Shown here: piece by piece, positions 51,947 to 63,800 of the stretch
Position numbering within the stretch: the first letter of the stretch is position 1
How the letters are laid out: every line of letters starts with the position of its first letter
NCBI RefSeq assembly: GCF_019399895.1
Contig: NC_091870.1
Location: 3,492,001-3,556,000 of the forward strand
Direction of reading: 5' to 3'
Origin: Cardiocondyla obscurior
Lineage: Eukaryota > Arthropoda > Insecta > Hymenoptera > Formicidae
DNA length: 64,000 nucleotides
Notes under the pieces: model-generated
Databases searched by the model: none
The model's input: only the letters and a program-made list of their open reading frames with translations
Told to the model about the DNA's origin: nothing
Program-made: the position numbers and the translations under genes

Positions 51947-52168
51947 CCCTGAAAAGCAAATATGACGTTTGCTGCGACGACGGCAGCTAGCGAACACAAC
52001 TTTAGCGTCGTGTGCGTCGAGTTTCTCATGTGCCGCATGTATTATATACCGCGCCGGCCGGATTGCCGATGACTGATTTCTCCCCGTTCTCTCATCCCTT
52101 GCCTCTGTCGTCTAGGATTACGTACGCTAGCCTGTCGTCGCAGAAAACGTCATATTTGCTCTTCGGTG
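51947..52168 (-). mobile_element. MITE-like inverted-repeat element, copy 4 (222 bp)
   Basis: This is the best-preserved copy. The left end carries GCAAATATGACGTTTGCTGC and the right end, reversed, GCAAATATGACGTTTTCTGC. Both continue with CGACGAC and GCTAGCG. It is flanked by TA on both sides. It has the same length and orientation as copy 1 and shares most of its interior. It has no coding capacity. Confidence 0.78.
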
Positions 52169-52210
52169 TACAATGTCCTTTACCATTTAATTCACGTTTA
52201 CAAAGATCGA

Positions 52211-52474
52211 ATGCAGCATCGCAATGGAATATTCCCACCCCAATTAAAAGCAAAAATTGAAGGCATTGAATATAAAAGTAAGGTCATTTCCAATGCAACA
52301 TTTATTTCTGAACTGTACAAAGAACCGCTTAATAGTTACTTTTTATTCGTAAGCAATTTCAATTATTACATGCCATGTAATAAATGCAACATTGTAAAGA
52401 TAAGAAAGTGTAATAATTTACAGAAGTTATTGGAAGATGTATCGATGCTCAACAAGATAGCTGAAAATGGATAA
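52211..52474 (+). CDS. Unrecognised small open frame (87 aa), doubtful
   Basis: It is an open frame starting at an ATG just after MITE copy 4. The product is Lys/Asn-rich with one CNKC motif and no signal peptide or membrane segment. A second frame across its 5' end (ending 52,260) is also open, so the region may be a decayed exon, the 3' UTR of AP-3 delta on the other strand, or chance. No family was recognised. Confidence 0.15.
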   Translation: MQHRNGIFPPQLKAKIEGIEYKSKVISNATFISELYKEPLNSYFLFVSNFNYYMPCNKCNIVKIRKCNNLQKLLEDVSMLNKIAENG

Positions 52475-52512
52475 TTATCTTAAAATATAACTTAAATATT
52501 CATGATCCTATA

Positions 52513-52518
52513 TTTATT
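52513..52518 (-). terminator. Candidate polyadenylation signal for AP-3 delta
   Basis: AATAAA on the minus strand about 415 nt beyond the stop codon. Other AT-rich alternatives exist nearby. Confidence 0.35.
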
Positions 52519-52932
52519 GCACATTAGTGCTATGCCAGACTTAAATTCTACATAGAAATATCTACTTTTATATCAGTGTCTTCAATTCTTGGCAATAAAC
52601 TCCTTCTCCCCCTTCGCGGTTTCTTTACGAAACTTTATCTCACACATATAAAAATGTACATATGTGTGTGAGTTTATGGATGTATATAATATGTATATAT
52701 ATGTATATCTCTTAAATATTTAACAAACTTTATGATTTAGATTATACGTAAAGTTTAGGTAAGATCCTTTCCGAAAATATTTACTTGGGTTTGCAAATAC
52801 ACTATAGCTGCTACACATCTGTATTTTGTGTACGGTGGACACAATTGAAGTGTTTTTTTGCCCAGTGTATGTTCAACATAACTGTGATGCATATTAGGAA
52901 TCATTAATTGCAAAATAATCACTCGATCGGTA

Positions 52933-55900
52933 TTATGTCAGGATCCTTAAGATCTCCTCTCCAATACTCGACAGTAATGAGTTATTGTCACCTTTACCTT
53001 CAATTACCAGGTTTTCCGTCAATCTCTGTAACATAGAAAATTATTTAAATGATCAGAAAATCTAAACCTATATACAAAACTTAATTAAATCAATGCAATG
53101 CTTATAAAGCAGACCGACATGATTTAACTTACATTGTATTTTAACAAAAGGCACACATGATGTCCCTTCAGAGAATGTCCGTATAAAGATGCAGTATCGT
53201 CAATTTGTTCCACGAGAGTGAGATTACATTTCCGGCAAATAATATTTAGAACCACATCAAAGTCCTTAGAACAAGTTACTTCTCTTCTAATCTTAGATAC
53301 TAATTGACCACTTTTGAGAAGTTCCGTAAGTATGTCCTTGTGAGAGAGATGCCCGACCATGAACTTACTACATGATAAGGGCACGGTGAAGTCGAGCTTT
53401 TCTTGTTGCGTGCCTTCTGTACTTTCAAACATATATGTCAGTGTACCTCTCAGTTTCTGAGCAAACGTCACGTCCGAGACTAGAACGGTAAACTCAGTTT
53501 CTTTACTAGATTGCAGAGGCAGTTGGAACGGCAGTTTTATTCCAAATTCATCTCCAGGCTAAGAGAGCACGGAATAACACAAAATTATTTTCACAAATTA
53601 TAACGTAAATTTCACATATTTAAATTTGCATTAACTTACATTTCTATCTAATTTAAGTGAGGATGTGTCTGGAACATCAAAAACTAATTCTTTTACAAGT
53701 GGTTGGTTTATATTTGTAATAGAAATCGATACGATAACTTTACTTGAATCATGAGGGATTTGTCTCAGCTCATACCTCATGAAAATAACTTTATTTTTTG
53801 CTAATTCTTCATAAGAGTCTTCTTGGTGTACAGTAATAGCATTGTATTCGGAATTTATATCATTTTTTAATTCCGGTAATATCTCTTTCGATGGAGTAGA
53901 TATCCCAGCTGTTTCTTCATAATCTAAGGATTTGTTCTCTTTCTTATTTTTGGACTTCTTCGATTTTCTATGTTTCCCATCTTCTTCGTTAGATTTCTTG
54001 TGCTTGTTTTGACTCTTTGATTTCTTACGTTTGCTATCTTTCTGTGATTCGCTGAATACTTCTATATACTCTTCTATAGCAGGAGATTGCACTTTTTCAG
54101 GGGACGAATTAGTTTCCAACCATAAGTCAGGAGTCGACTTCTTTTCATTATTAATCTTGTTTTCCATAACGTTCTTAACCTTTTTTTTAGATTTTCTGTG
54201 TCCCTATAAATATAAAAAAAAATAATTATTTTTAAATATTAAAATAAATTATCACTATCTTTTAAATGTATAAAAATATTAATTAAATTTTAATTATACA
54301 TGTCACTATCAAGTCAAATTTACTTTTTCTTTTTTATTTTCTTTTTCTTCAACTTGCTTCGTCGTTTTATTTTCAATAATTCTATGTTCCAAGACCGGCA
54401 ATCTTTCGTCTTCTCGTAAAGGCATATCTAAATCGATATTTAGAGCTCTATGTGGATCATTCGCATCTACTAAGTCGTATTCATCACTGTCACTTATTTC
54501 TGCACCCGGAGGTAATTCTCCAATACCAGTATTTACTATTTGCAACGGTAGATTATCATCCTTCTCGTCCTCCTCTTCGGATGCAGACTTTTTATCTGAA
54601 AATAATAACGTTAAGAATCTGAAATGTTTAACAGCATTTGGTATGGCGCACGATTTCTTTATATAACAATTACTTTTGTTTTTCTTCGATTTCTTCTTGT
54701 CATGCTTTTTATGTCTTTTGTGACTGCTATCTACATCGCGGCATCTGTGCGAGTTAGAAATTTTTAAAGAAATTGGGATATCTAACTCCGCAACAGGAAT
54801 GTTTTCAAAGTCTTCGTATGCATTCGATGAATTATGATATGATGTAGAAGTCTTAAATGAGCCTTTCAGATAATGGGGATTATTTTCTTGTTCTAATTTT
54901 CTTGCTTCGCGCCTCCTTTCAAGTTCTTCTAGAGAAGGCTCGCTTGAATCTCGTTTGGAAAACGAATTATTCGATTTCTCCGTCTTGATAAAGATATCAT
55001 TCATATCTAAATCCTCGGAATCCGAACTCTCCGAAGGTGGATCATTTATCCAGGAATCCAAATCTAAATTTTCAGGTATTGGAACCTAAAAGACGTCATA
55101 AAAGTTTTATAACAAGACTATAAATAATCTACATAATACATCGATTAATATGTAGATATTTGCTTTCAATTTAATGCATTAAAAGATATTTTAGCTATAT
55201 TATTTACTTTTCTTTGAGCTTTTGGTGCAACTGGATTAAGTTCACCGTCGAAAGTCTTTATTAATTCCTGTGCAAGACCGGGATTTTCTTTTAAACATTC
55301 AAGTAATACTAATGTAGAACTTGATCTTTCTTGAACTTCTAGATCGCCACTGCAAACAAAAGCTGCTATTTTGTCTTTTAGTCCGTAAATCTGGAAACAA
55401 TAAATTAATAATAAAACCACAAATTTCACTTAAAATGCATAAATATATTTATTTTTTAATATTACTAAATTATATGTACGTTTTACACAAGCATGATAAA
55501 ATATGTGCGTGTGTGCAAAACATTTTATTATCGTTATGTAGATTATATTTAAAATTTACCTTTTCCTTTGTTTCATTATCGTCTTCTTTCTCTGCTTTGG
55601 CGAATGTCGTTGCAGCCAGTTTTAATATATTATGAACATAAACAGCTTGTATATGCCCTGGCAAACTAGAAGCTTGCGATCGCAACATAGACTGTAATGT
55701 TGCCAAAGGATTATCTAATTCGCTATTAATTAAATATATTACATTATTAAATATAATATCACGTATTAGATTAATGGCGTGTAGAATTTCTTATTACCTA
55801 GAGAATTCTCCACAAATCCATGCTGCTGCGTATAAAACCTCGGACATAGTTGCCCTCGGCTGGCCGGTTAAAAGATATGAATTCTCAAGCAATAAGGCAC

Positions 55901-58588
55901 ATTGTTGAACCGCATATTTTCGGATAGCTTGTACACGAATTGTTACGTCAAGTAATTGAGTTGCTACTAATGGTCCGTGTTTGGTGCCTTCCATTCGTGT
56001 AAGTTCCACCAATACAGATATGTACCTGTAATTATATGTAAAATTGTCTATAATCTATTCGGTGTCATAAATAAAATTAATTTATACGAGAAGGATTTTT
56101 GTATTTACCACTCAAAGTAAGTAATGAAATGATAGTTATTCTGTGAGCAAATTTGAATAATCTTTGAGAGTAATTCGTCGCGATACATAGTGCCTTCGGC
56201 TTTGTCCATATGTATCATTAACTTTTTAACTATTTCCATTAGGTTCTTCTTCGAAACCATTCCGTACAATAAATCCAAGGCACGCAGTCTTATAGTTTCG
56301 TCTTTATCATCAAGACATTGCATAATTAGATCTTTATGTGATTGCACGCTCTTCGGATGATTCCTCAATATTTTCGACATTGCCAACAGTCCCAAATACT
56401 TTAAGTTTTGGTCAGAGTCTTCTATTAATATTCTCAATTTTTGAACACACAACTGTATTGAATCGGAATGACTTGGCATACCAGACGATATAGAAATCAA
56501 TACAGCGATTACTGTATTAATACATTCGTACAATAAGGACATTGCAGATGTGCTAAAAATGATTAGAATATAATTAGAAATAGCTAAAATTAATTTATTT
56601 ATATTAGAAAAAGGTAATTAATAAATATTTAATAAAATACTGTCTGCGTTACAAAAGATAAACATGAATAATGTTACAAGCATAATAATTAATATAGAAA
56701 ATGCATTATATACCTGTGTATCAAATTGGTTAAGGGTTCTATTAATTTTCTGCCAAGTCTAGGTTCTAGAGGAGTTAATGCCCCAAACTGTAAATATAAT
56801 GTCACATTGCTTTCTAAGATGTACTCGGCAAATTCTTTTTACAATGAGGAAAGGGGTTTAATTATTATTTAATTAGCAAATAAAGTATAAAAAATTGAAC
56901 TATATGCAAAATACAACGTGAATAATTCTACAAAATACCGATGCTGATAATATTTCAAAATTACCAATAATATATTACAGTAACAATAAATAAGCCTACA
57001 ACTGTATTATATAATATATAAAACAGGTTAAAATATAAAAAACCTTGAAATTAAATCAATTAATGGTTGAGTAAGTCGCCGACCCAATTTTGGTTCGATC
57101 AGAGTTATAGTCGAGAACTGAGTATAGAAAACAAAATCAATAGTTTACGATAATTAGAAAGACGCGAGTGTATAAAATTTAATACTATTATTACAAAATT
57201 GTTATCGGAAAAAAAAAATTATGAAAATCGAATTTTTTATAGAAAATATATAAGGGATTTGATATATGTTTTAAAAATTTAGAACAATAGTATTACTCAC
57301 CAATTTAATTATTTTGATAAGCATCCAATTATTCGTAGAAGTTGTCATCAATTTAAAGAAAACGGGCGCCAAGCTCAGATAGTTCTTTGGGTTTTTTCTG
57401 GCTAATTCGCAAACTACGTTTACTGCCGCACTTTGAACTCCGCTGTCTGGATCTTCAAGCTTTTCTTTTAATCTAGGGAAAGCGGGCCTTAACGCCTCGG
57501 GAAATCTCAGGAATACTTTATACATCATTAAAACTGCTTTCTTGCGCAAGTATGGCTTAGTAGAAGTCAACAGTGTCATTATGTCATGAACCAGGTCGCG
57601 TGCTAAATCTGGACTTATAAAGCAAGACAAACCACTCAGTGCTAAACCGGCATCATATTGATTTTGGCTATTTAAATCTTTACGAATCATGTTTGTTGTT
57701 AGCATCAGTAGCTATAACAAAAAAAAAAAAAAAATGACCAATCAATTATGAGATAATGCGTCATTAATCTTAGTAGATTATTAAGAATTACTTATTACTA
57801 CTTATCCTTAAACGACGTATTTAATTTTACATTTAATTCGTAATAAAAATATTAACAATATTAAAAACGGCATTATTATGCTTATAGGCCAAGTATTAAA
57901 AAAAAAATTAACATAAAGTATATCTGAAAATCACGTAAAATAAATTTTACCTCCGTGTCGGCATGAAAGCTCTGACTGGCGGCAAGGTAACCGATTCGCT
58001 TATGAGTAAACTTTGTCGACGACATCACTTCTATGATGTTAAAACCAGCCCAGCTGATGTCATATCCCAGCATCTGGAGCTGAAAACGTAAAAGTAGATC
58101 ACTCATTAATATAAAAAAAAAAAAAAATTTGAGCTAAATTGAACTAAGTCGACTCGTGATCCAGTCAATCGGTGGAAACTGCATTATTCCAACCATTTGA
58201 ATAAATTAACATACGAACTACAGACTTACATATGTCAATTTGGCCACGGCGTTGGCTTTCACCGCTACGTTCTCCTGCCGCAACTCCTGCTTGATCTCCT
58301 CGATGCATCCCGCGATATACTTGGCCTGCCACAGAAAAGAAAAGTAAAATATCTTTGCGTTTCGATGAGAAACTGTTGGAGGAAAAAAAAATTAAATTGG
58401 AACGAGGGAGGGAAATGAGGTTAGGTCCCGATTAAAGGTTTCGGTGGCGGGTATACTTCCGCGGGGGTCACGCGCGCACACACGGGAATCACCTCGTTCT
58501 CCTTATTGTTCCTGATCCCGCGCACGAGGTCCGTCAGAGTCTTGTCGAACATCCGCTCGAAGTTCCCCTTTACTTTCCGGAGTGCCAT
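52933..58588 (-). CDS. AP3D1: AP-3 adaptor complex subunit delta (complete, 13 exons plus one alternative exon)
   Basis: The exons in transcript order are 58493-58588, 58230-58325, 57951-58079, 57301-57711, then either 57044-57117 or 56714-56787, followed by 56109-56552, 55798-56025, 55560-55722, 55208-55390, 54324-55085, 53640-54203, 53133-53558 and 52933-53025. The product is about 1222 aa, or 26 aa shorter if the 78-nt intron-like segment at 54,596-54,673 is removed. The start MALRKVKGNFERMFDKTLTD and the following HEAT-like helical trunk (to about residue 610) are typical of the delta large subunit. A charged hinge rich in Lys, Ser, Asp and Glu (about 620-960) and a C-terminal appendage-like domain follow. 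AP-3 sorts cargo from endosomes or trans-Golgi to lysosomes and lysosome-related organelles. The Drosophila counterpart is garnet, an eye-pigment gene. The promoter is shared head-to-head with mRpL28. Confidence 0.97.
54596..54673 (-). other. 78-nt in-frame intron-like segment in AP-3 delta exon 10
   Basis: On the coding strand it begins GTAATTG and ends TATTTTCAG, is a multiple of three long, and has no stop codon. Translated, it inserts a cysteine- and phenylalanine-rich piece (with FRFLTLLF) into an otherwise lysine-rich hinge. This looks foreign there and favours splicing, yet retention would keep the frame. Confidence 0.6.
56714..56787 (-). other. AP-3 delta alternative exon 5b (canonical version)
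   Basis: It is 74 nt, phase 0 in and phase 2 out, flanked by TTTACAG and GTATAT. It encodes FGALTPLEPRLGRKLIEPLT followed by NLIH, close to the usual metazoan delta sequence at this place. Confidence 0.9.
57044..57117 (-). other. AP-3 delta alternative exon 5a (variant version)
   Basis: It is 74 nt with the same phases as exon 5b, flanked by ATACTCAG and a weak donor GTTTTT. It encodes FSTITLIEPKLGRRLTQPLI followed by DLIS, clearly homologous to 5b but different at about half of its residues. Including both exons would break the frame, so they should be mutually exclusive. Confidence 0.82.
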
Positions 58589-59123
58589 CGTCGCATTGAA
58601 AGATTTAAAATACTAAACGCCGTAGTGGAACGCGCGACACCGCTCAGGGTACTTCCTCGCGCGTCGACTCGTACGTCACGATTCAACCGGACGGCACACG
58701 TAGCCCCTACGGTGACATTAGAGCCTCCCGAGGTCCGCTGGTCCCAATCCGCCGTTCAGCACCCACATTTTTTGACAGGCTGGCGGGGACGGGCGAGAAA
58801 TGGCAGGCGAGCTACTCCGGTATCATGCCCTAGGAAATGTTAAGAGGACAGACAAACACGGGCTATCTGATCTCTGACGTTATTCTCTTCTTCTCTTTCC
58901 CCGCTGGATGCGTGGCGCCTCTCTCGTTATCGTGTCCGGTTGGCCGCTCCGTTGCGAACTTTGCGATAGCTGCGATACGAATCGTTGTTGCGGGTAGTAT
59001 AGATTAAAGGAACGGACTCGTGATATGATGTAAGCGTGGAGTTTGATTTCTCCGTGCCGTCAATTGGTTTTATTACAATAATTTATCATCCTGACTTAAC
59101 GGATTGAAAAATCGCGTTCCAAT
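58589..59123. promoter_or_regulatory. Probable shared promoter of AP-3 delta and mRpL28
   Basis: 535 bp separate the two start codons, which face away from each other. The half next to AP-3 delta is CpG-rich; the rest is mixed. No TATA box is obvious for either gene. A bidirectional housekeeping promoter is inferred from spacing and composition. Confidence 0.5.
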
Positions 59124-60570
59124 ATGTCAATTAAACAAGGCGCACAGGTAATATAAAACTGTTTTAAGTCTCGCATCGAGATAGATGATCTCAGACTTAA
59201 CCTCTCATTATAATACACAGATTATCTGAACGGTATTTTGAAAAATTATATCGATAATCAAAATGTTTTATTTAACTTGAGGTTTAAGCGAAGCTAAATA
59301 ATGTCTGATAATTACGGGTAATGCAAACATAACTGTTGCAGCGATTATATTATTTTCCAAAACAAACTCGTTGGAGTAATGGAATCGGAGCTTTATTACC
59401 GGAAGCATATAAAAAGTTTTGGAGAGAATGGAAATTAACTCAACCAGCTGCAGTTCATTATATAAAAAAGGAAGGCACTTATATAAGAAATGATGAAACT
59501 GAAGAAGTGTAATATATACATATATATATAATCAATTTCTTTTTCTATAAAATAAGCCTTATAATAAGCATATACATTATGAAATATTTATATTAGTTTT
59601 GTTTAAAGCAATTGGTTTATAGATTTCCAGTACAAAATGTACCACTTCCTTTGTTATATCCTAAAGAGATTAACAATGGTATATGGGGAGGAGAAGCTAT
59701 CGTTCAGGGATTTAAAAAAAAAGGCATGTTTAAGAGAAGAGTGCCACATTTTTGGTTTCCCCATTTAAAAAAGTCTATCGTCTATACCGAAGTTCTAGAT
59801 ACATATATGAGAGTTGTTGTTACTCACAGAACGATTAAATTAATTCATGAAAATTATGGATTTGATCATTATTTATTAAAGGTGCATATTTAACTTTAAA
59901 TTAATAAATGAAGAAAGTAATAGCTATAATGTTAAGGTCTTTGGTAGATTTATTGCATAAAGTTCTTTAGGTTACTTAAATATTCTCATTTACAGACACC
60001 AGCTTGTGATCTGAGATCTGAACTTGCTTTGAAATTGAAACGTCAGATACTTATTGCATTAGCAGATAAGACTTTATATCCTGATAATCCAGAAAAGCGC
60101 ACAGAAGTGTACGCTAAATACGAACAATATCTTTCGGCAGTAAGAAATACGTTTTATAAACATTAAATATTAAACCAAAAAAAAAAAATTTTTTTAATAT
60201 TAGTTGATATAATTCGTATTATATTAGATGTGTAATATTAGAATTCTTTTAGTACACGAGAGAAGAAATAGAATGGTATGGGTTAACATTCGAGGAAGCC
60301 TGTAAAAAGTGGAAAGCATTAAATGAAACAACACCACAACCTTTAAAAATTCAATATAGATCGGAATTAATTGCCAAATTAAAAGAGAATAAAATTAAAG
60401 AAGCTGAAAATGTGGACGTTGTATCATCAGGAGAAACGTATGTAACGACATACATATACTATTTATTACATTTAACACATTACTATTCTAAAATATATAA
60501 ATTAAAATTTTGTTATAGATCTTGGTTGAACAAATTAAATCCTTTCACTACAAGTTCGAAAACCGAATAA
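59124..60570 (+). CDS. mRpL28: Mitochondrial large-subunit ribosomal protein L28 (complete, six exons)
   Basis: The exons are 59124-59147, 59342-59508, 59623-59881, 59996-60139, 60253-60437 and 60519-60570. They total 831 nt and encode 276 aa, all in phase. The first exon has just eight codons. The core includes GIGALLPEAYKKFWREWKLT near residues 20-40, IWGGEAIVQGF, RRVPHFWFP and GFDHYLLK, matching the bL28m family of the mitochondrial 39S subunit. The C-terminal extension (YTREEIEWYGLTFEEA and after) is of the kind found in animal homologues. It should act in the mitochondrial matrix as part of the ribosome. A clear cleavable presequence is not obvious, though the N-terminus is basic and aromatic. 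It is divergent from AP-3 delta and convergent with the kinase gene. Confidence 0.95.
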
Positions 60571-60575
60571 ATAAA
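60570..60575 (+). terminator. Candidate polyadenylation signal overlapping the mRpL28 stop
   Basis: Two overlapping AATAAA hexamers (60,566-60,571 and 60,570-60,575) run through the TAA stop, which would give a very short 3' UTR. No better signal is seen in the next 200 bp. Confidence 0.4.
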
Positions 60576-60801
60576 CTCCTGAATATTATCGTAAAAAGGT
60601 ATTTTAACTTAATAATATTTTCGACGATGGTAAATTTTGGATACATTTAAAGACACGAAAGGTATTTTAAAGTACCATGCAAAATAGATACATTTGTAGT
60701 TCGTACGTAAAAATTATTAAATGTAGAACAACTTTCTTTGTAACATAAAAATTGTTATACACAAAAAAAAAGTTGTAACGTAAGTAAATTTGCCTAAAAT
60801 A

Positions 60802-60807
60802 TTTATT
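60802..60807 (-). terminator. Candidate polyadenylation signal for the phosphorylase kinase gene
   Basis: AATAAA on the minus strand about 55 nt past the stop codon. The convergent genes are only 290 bp apart, so both 3' UTRs must be short or overlap. Confidence 0.45.
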
Positions 60808-60860
60808 TCAATAATCTTTTTGCCACAAAAAATTAAATATTATTTCTTTCTAAAATTATA

Positions 60861-63800
60861 TTACGATATTGAGCATTCCAAATCTCCATTCTTTGGTAAA
60901 CAATCAAGTGTCACAGCGACGGCTCTTGTAATATATGTCATTGTTCCATAACTTCCGCTAGGAGCAGTATCATAAAAATGTTGACAAATGTATGCTGCTC
61001 CACCACAGAGAAGTGTTCCCATGGGTGTCATCTCACGTTGTTCTTTTGGCTTTGCACAACATAATGTTGCATCACCATCAATAGCCATCTATGAATTTTT
61101 TAATTGTTTTAGTTGTTAAAGATACAAAAGAACATTATTTTTTTATCTATTATACGGGTTTTTTTTTATAGAAAATTTAAATTTTATATTACTATTTTGC
61201 CATTATTAATATAAAACAGAAAAATACCTGTTCTTCCAAGAAAATAGCATTTGCTTTATGTACTAAATGTTCAACCTCAATTAAACCTCCTAAAGATGGC
61301 ACAACGTTGTACTCGGTTACTAATGTTAACACCATTAAAGCTTCAACGACAAGTTGACGATATTCCGGCTGTGGTATGGAGTTTAAAACGGTTTCTACAG
61401 CTAATGCAAATTTTAATTCGCCAGATGTCATTTCCTGCGTGAGATTTTGAGGCAATACTCTTCCTTCAATTGCTAAACCATGGCACTGTTAAAAGTTTTA
61501 ATATTTTTAGAATTAAAACATTAAGAAAACTCAGGTATTTATATGTTATTAGATAATAATACCTCACAAACTCACCTTTTCGAGTACTTGCCACACACGC
61601 GGATAAAAATCTCTTGGTACTCTGTTTAATGCACCATCTAATCGCCGTCTTCGCAACCACTGTCCTTGTCGATCTACCTCTGCTTCAGCGCTATCGGCAT
61701 TCTGATCAGCGCTTAAAAAACCACCAATTTGCGATTTCTATATAAAACAAATAATTAATATTTTTTTTACATAAATATCCAATTAAGTGTATAATTAAAA
61801 AATTAATTTAAAATAGCTTTATGTTATGTTGAATATATATACCTTGCTGACTCTGCTTGATTTACAACTAATGACGGAAAAGTTACCACGACCCACTGCA
61901 ATATAAACGAATATGATTATTATATAAATATTTCAATGTACTCTCATAATTTTCACATTTTATAATTAATTATATATAAACGTACCACTACTAATAGCAA
62001 ATTCTTTTCCACTCATAATATGATGCAGCAAATTTTTCATTTCAAAGGGGGATAGATTTAATAAGTGCTCAGAAGCTTCTTCGCCAGTGCAGATTAACGT
62101 TCGCGACAGTTCTGTCGCCATAACTTGTATAATTAGACCAACGCGTAATCTTAACATTTCATGGAATAATTGTGGCTCGGTTCTAATAAACATTGCTAGA
62201 TAAACGAGCAACTCTTGTGTCAGCATAGCCGTTGATTCGTCGTCACCGTATGCCTGATGAATTAAAGTTCGCAATTCATTTTCGGGTAAAGGCGCAACTA
62301 TCGTGTGCTCGTTGCTCGGTGGCATGCCGACAGTAACTTGTTTTTGCCTCACTAATAAATCGGTAACCGCTTTCGCTAAATCCTCCACTCTTTTACCCAA
62401 CATTCCCGCACTGTGTCGCACAATACCCCACATTTTTTGTTGACAAGCCTTTTCGTACAGACTTTTTAACAAGTCTTTAACCAAAACGGGATGTCCTTCT
62501 TCTAATACGCCCGTATCAAATTGTAATCCTTTAGAATCCACCTGTATAATATTTACATATAAAATAATTTGGACAAATTAAAAAAACAAAATCGCATTTT
62601 ACAGCGTTAAAACAAGTGAATAAATATACTAACAATATACTGCAAAATATCTCCTTGCTCTTCAAGGCTTTCTGTTTCGCGCAGCATAGATAACAATTCT
62701 TCTACTTCGGTCTCGGCATATTTCTCAGTCTCAGACATTGTTCTATGTTTAGTTTTGGGGGAATTTTTCCATGATAACAGTTCATCTGTTGGCGATGGTG
62801 TGCGTTCAATCGTCACCGGCGGTTGCGTAGCGTTGAGAGATAATGTAGTATCCGTCACTTCAATAAATGGATTTGTAATTAAAACAGTAGAATGTCTACG
62901 GTCTTCCCCTGCCATTCCAAGAATTTCAGCTAAACAAGTTAATAAAAAGTATCTTTTTATTTTTATAAACTGAATTATACAAAATTATACGTATTAATAA
63001 ATTGTATTATACTGAATAATATTGTATTGTAAAAAATTTGATCAGTTTTATATGTTTCATAATTAGAAAAAGATAGGGACGCAACAACAAATCACACAAG
63101 AACTTTTTATTATAAGTATTGTAAAATCTTTGCTTGTATTAAAAATTAAATTAGATTAAACAATACTGTGTTCAGCTAATGCACTTACATTCTTGGAAGG
63201 TGGTAACAATCACAGCAGTAGGAAGACATTGTATTATTGTATAAATCCTCTTTGAAAGACACACAATCAGCACACAGTTAGAACATGAAAACCATTTGAT
63301 TAAAAATTTTTTTTAACAGAACAAATATTGCTTACGTTCGACAGCTATTGATCGAGTCTTTTTTATCGCGCCTTTCACGGACATTCTGCGCCGCAAATTT
63401 TTCCCTGAACGTATTGGACCAGGCTTATTAAGAAGTCCTGTACGATGAGGGAATGGCCGCATTAAATGTTCCTCTAAATATTGCTGAATCTTGTAAATAT
63501 AAAAAATACAAATTAAATATATTAATTAATTACGTACATAAAAATAAGAATTTATACGTCTAATTAGATTTATACTATCTACATAAAAAATAAGCATTCG
63601 CCATATAACTTTAAAAATAGAATGTATAAAAATATATTTTTAATTATTTTAGCAAATAAATTTAATACATATTGCACATTATAACTTTATAATATATACC
63701 TGAGGATTCAATTTATCAGGACGACCATCCTCGGAACTTCCCAGGAAACTAAGATTCGTGATACACGATGTACTCAAGAAATCATTCAAATTTCCCAATG

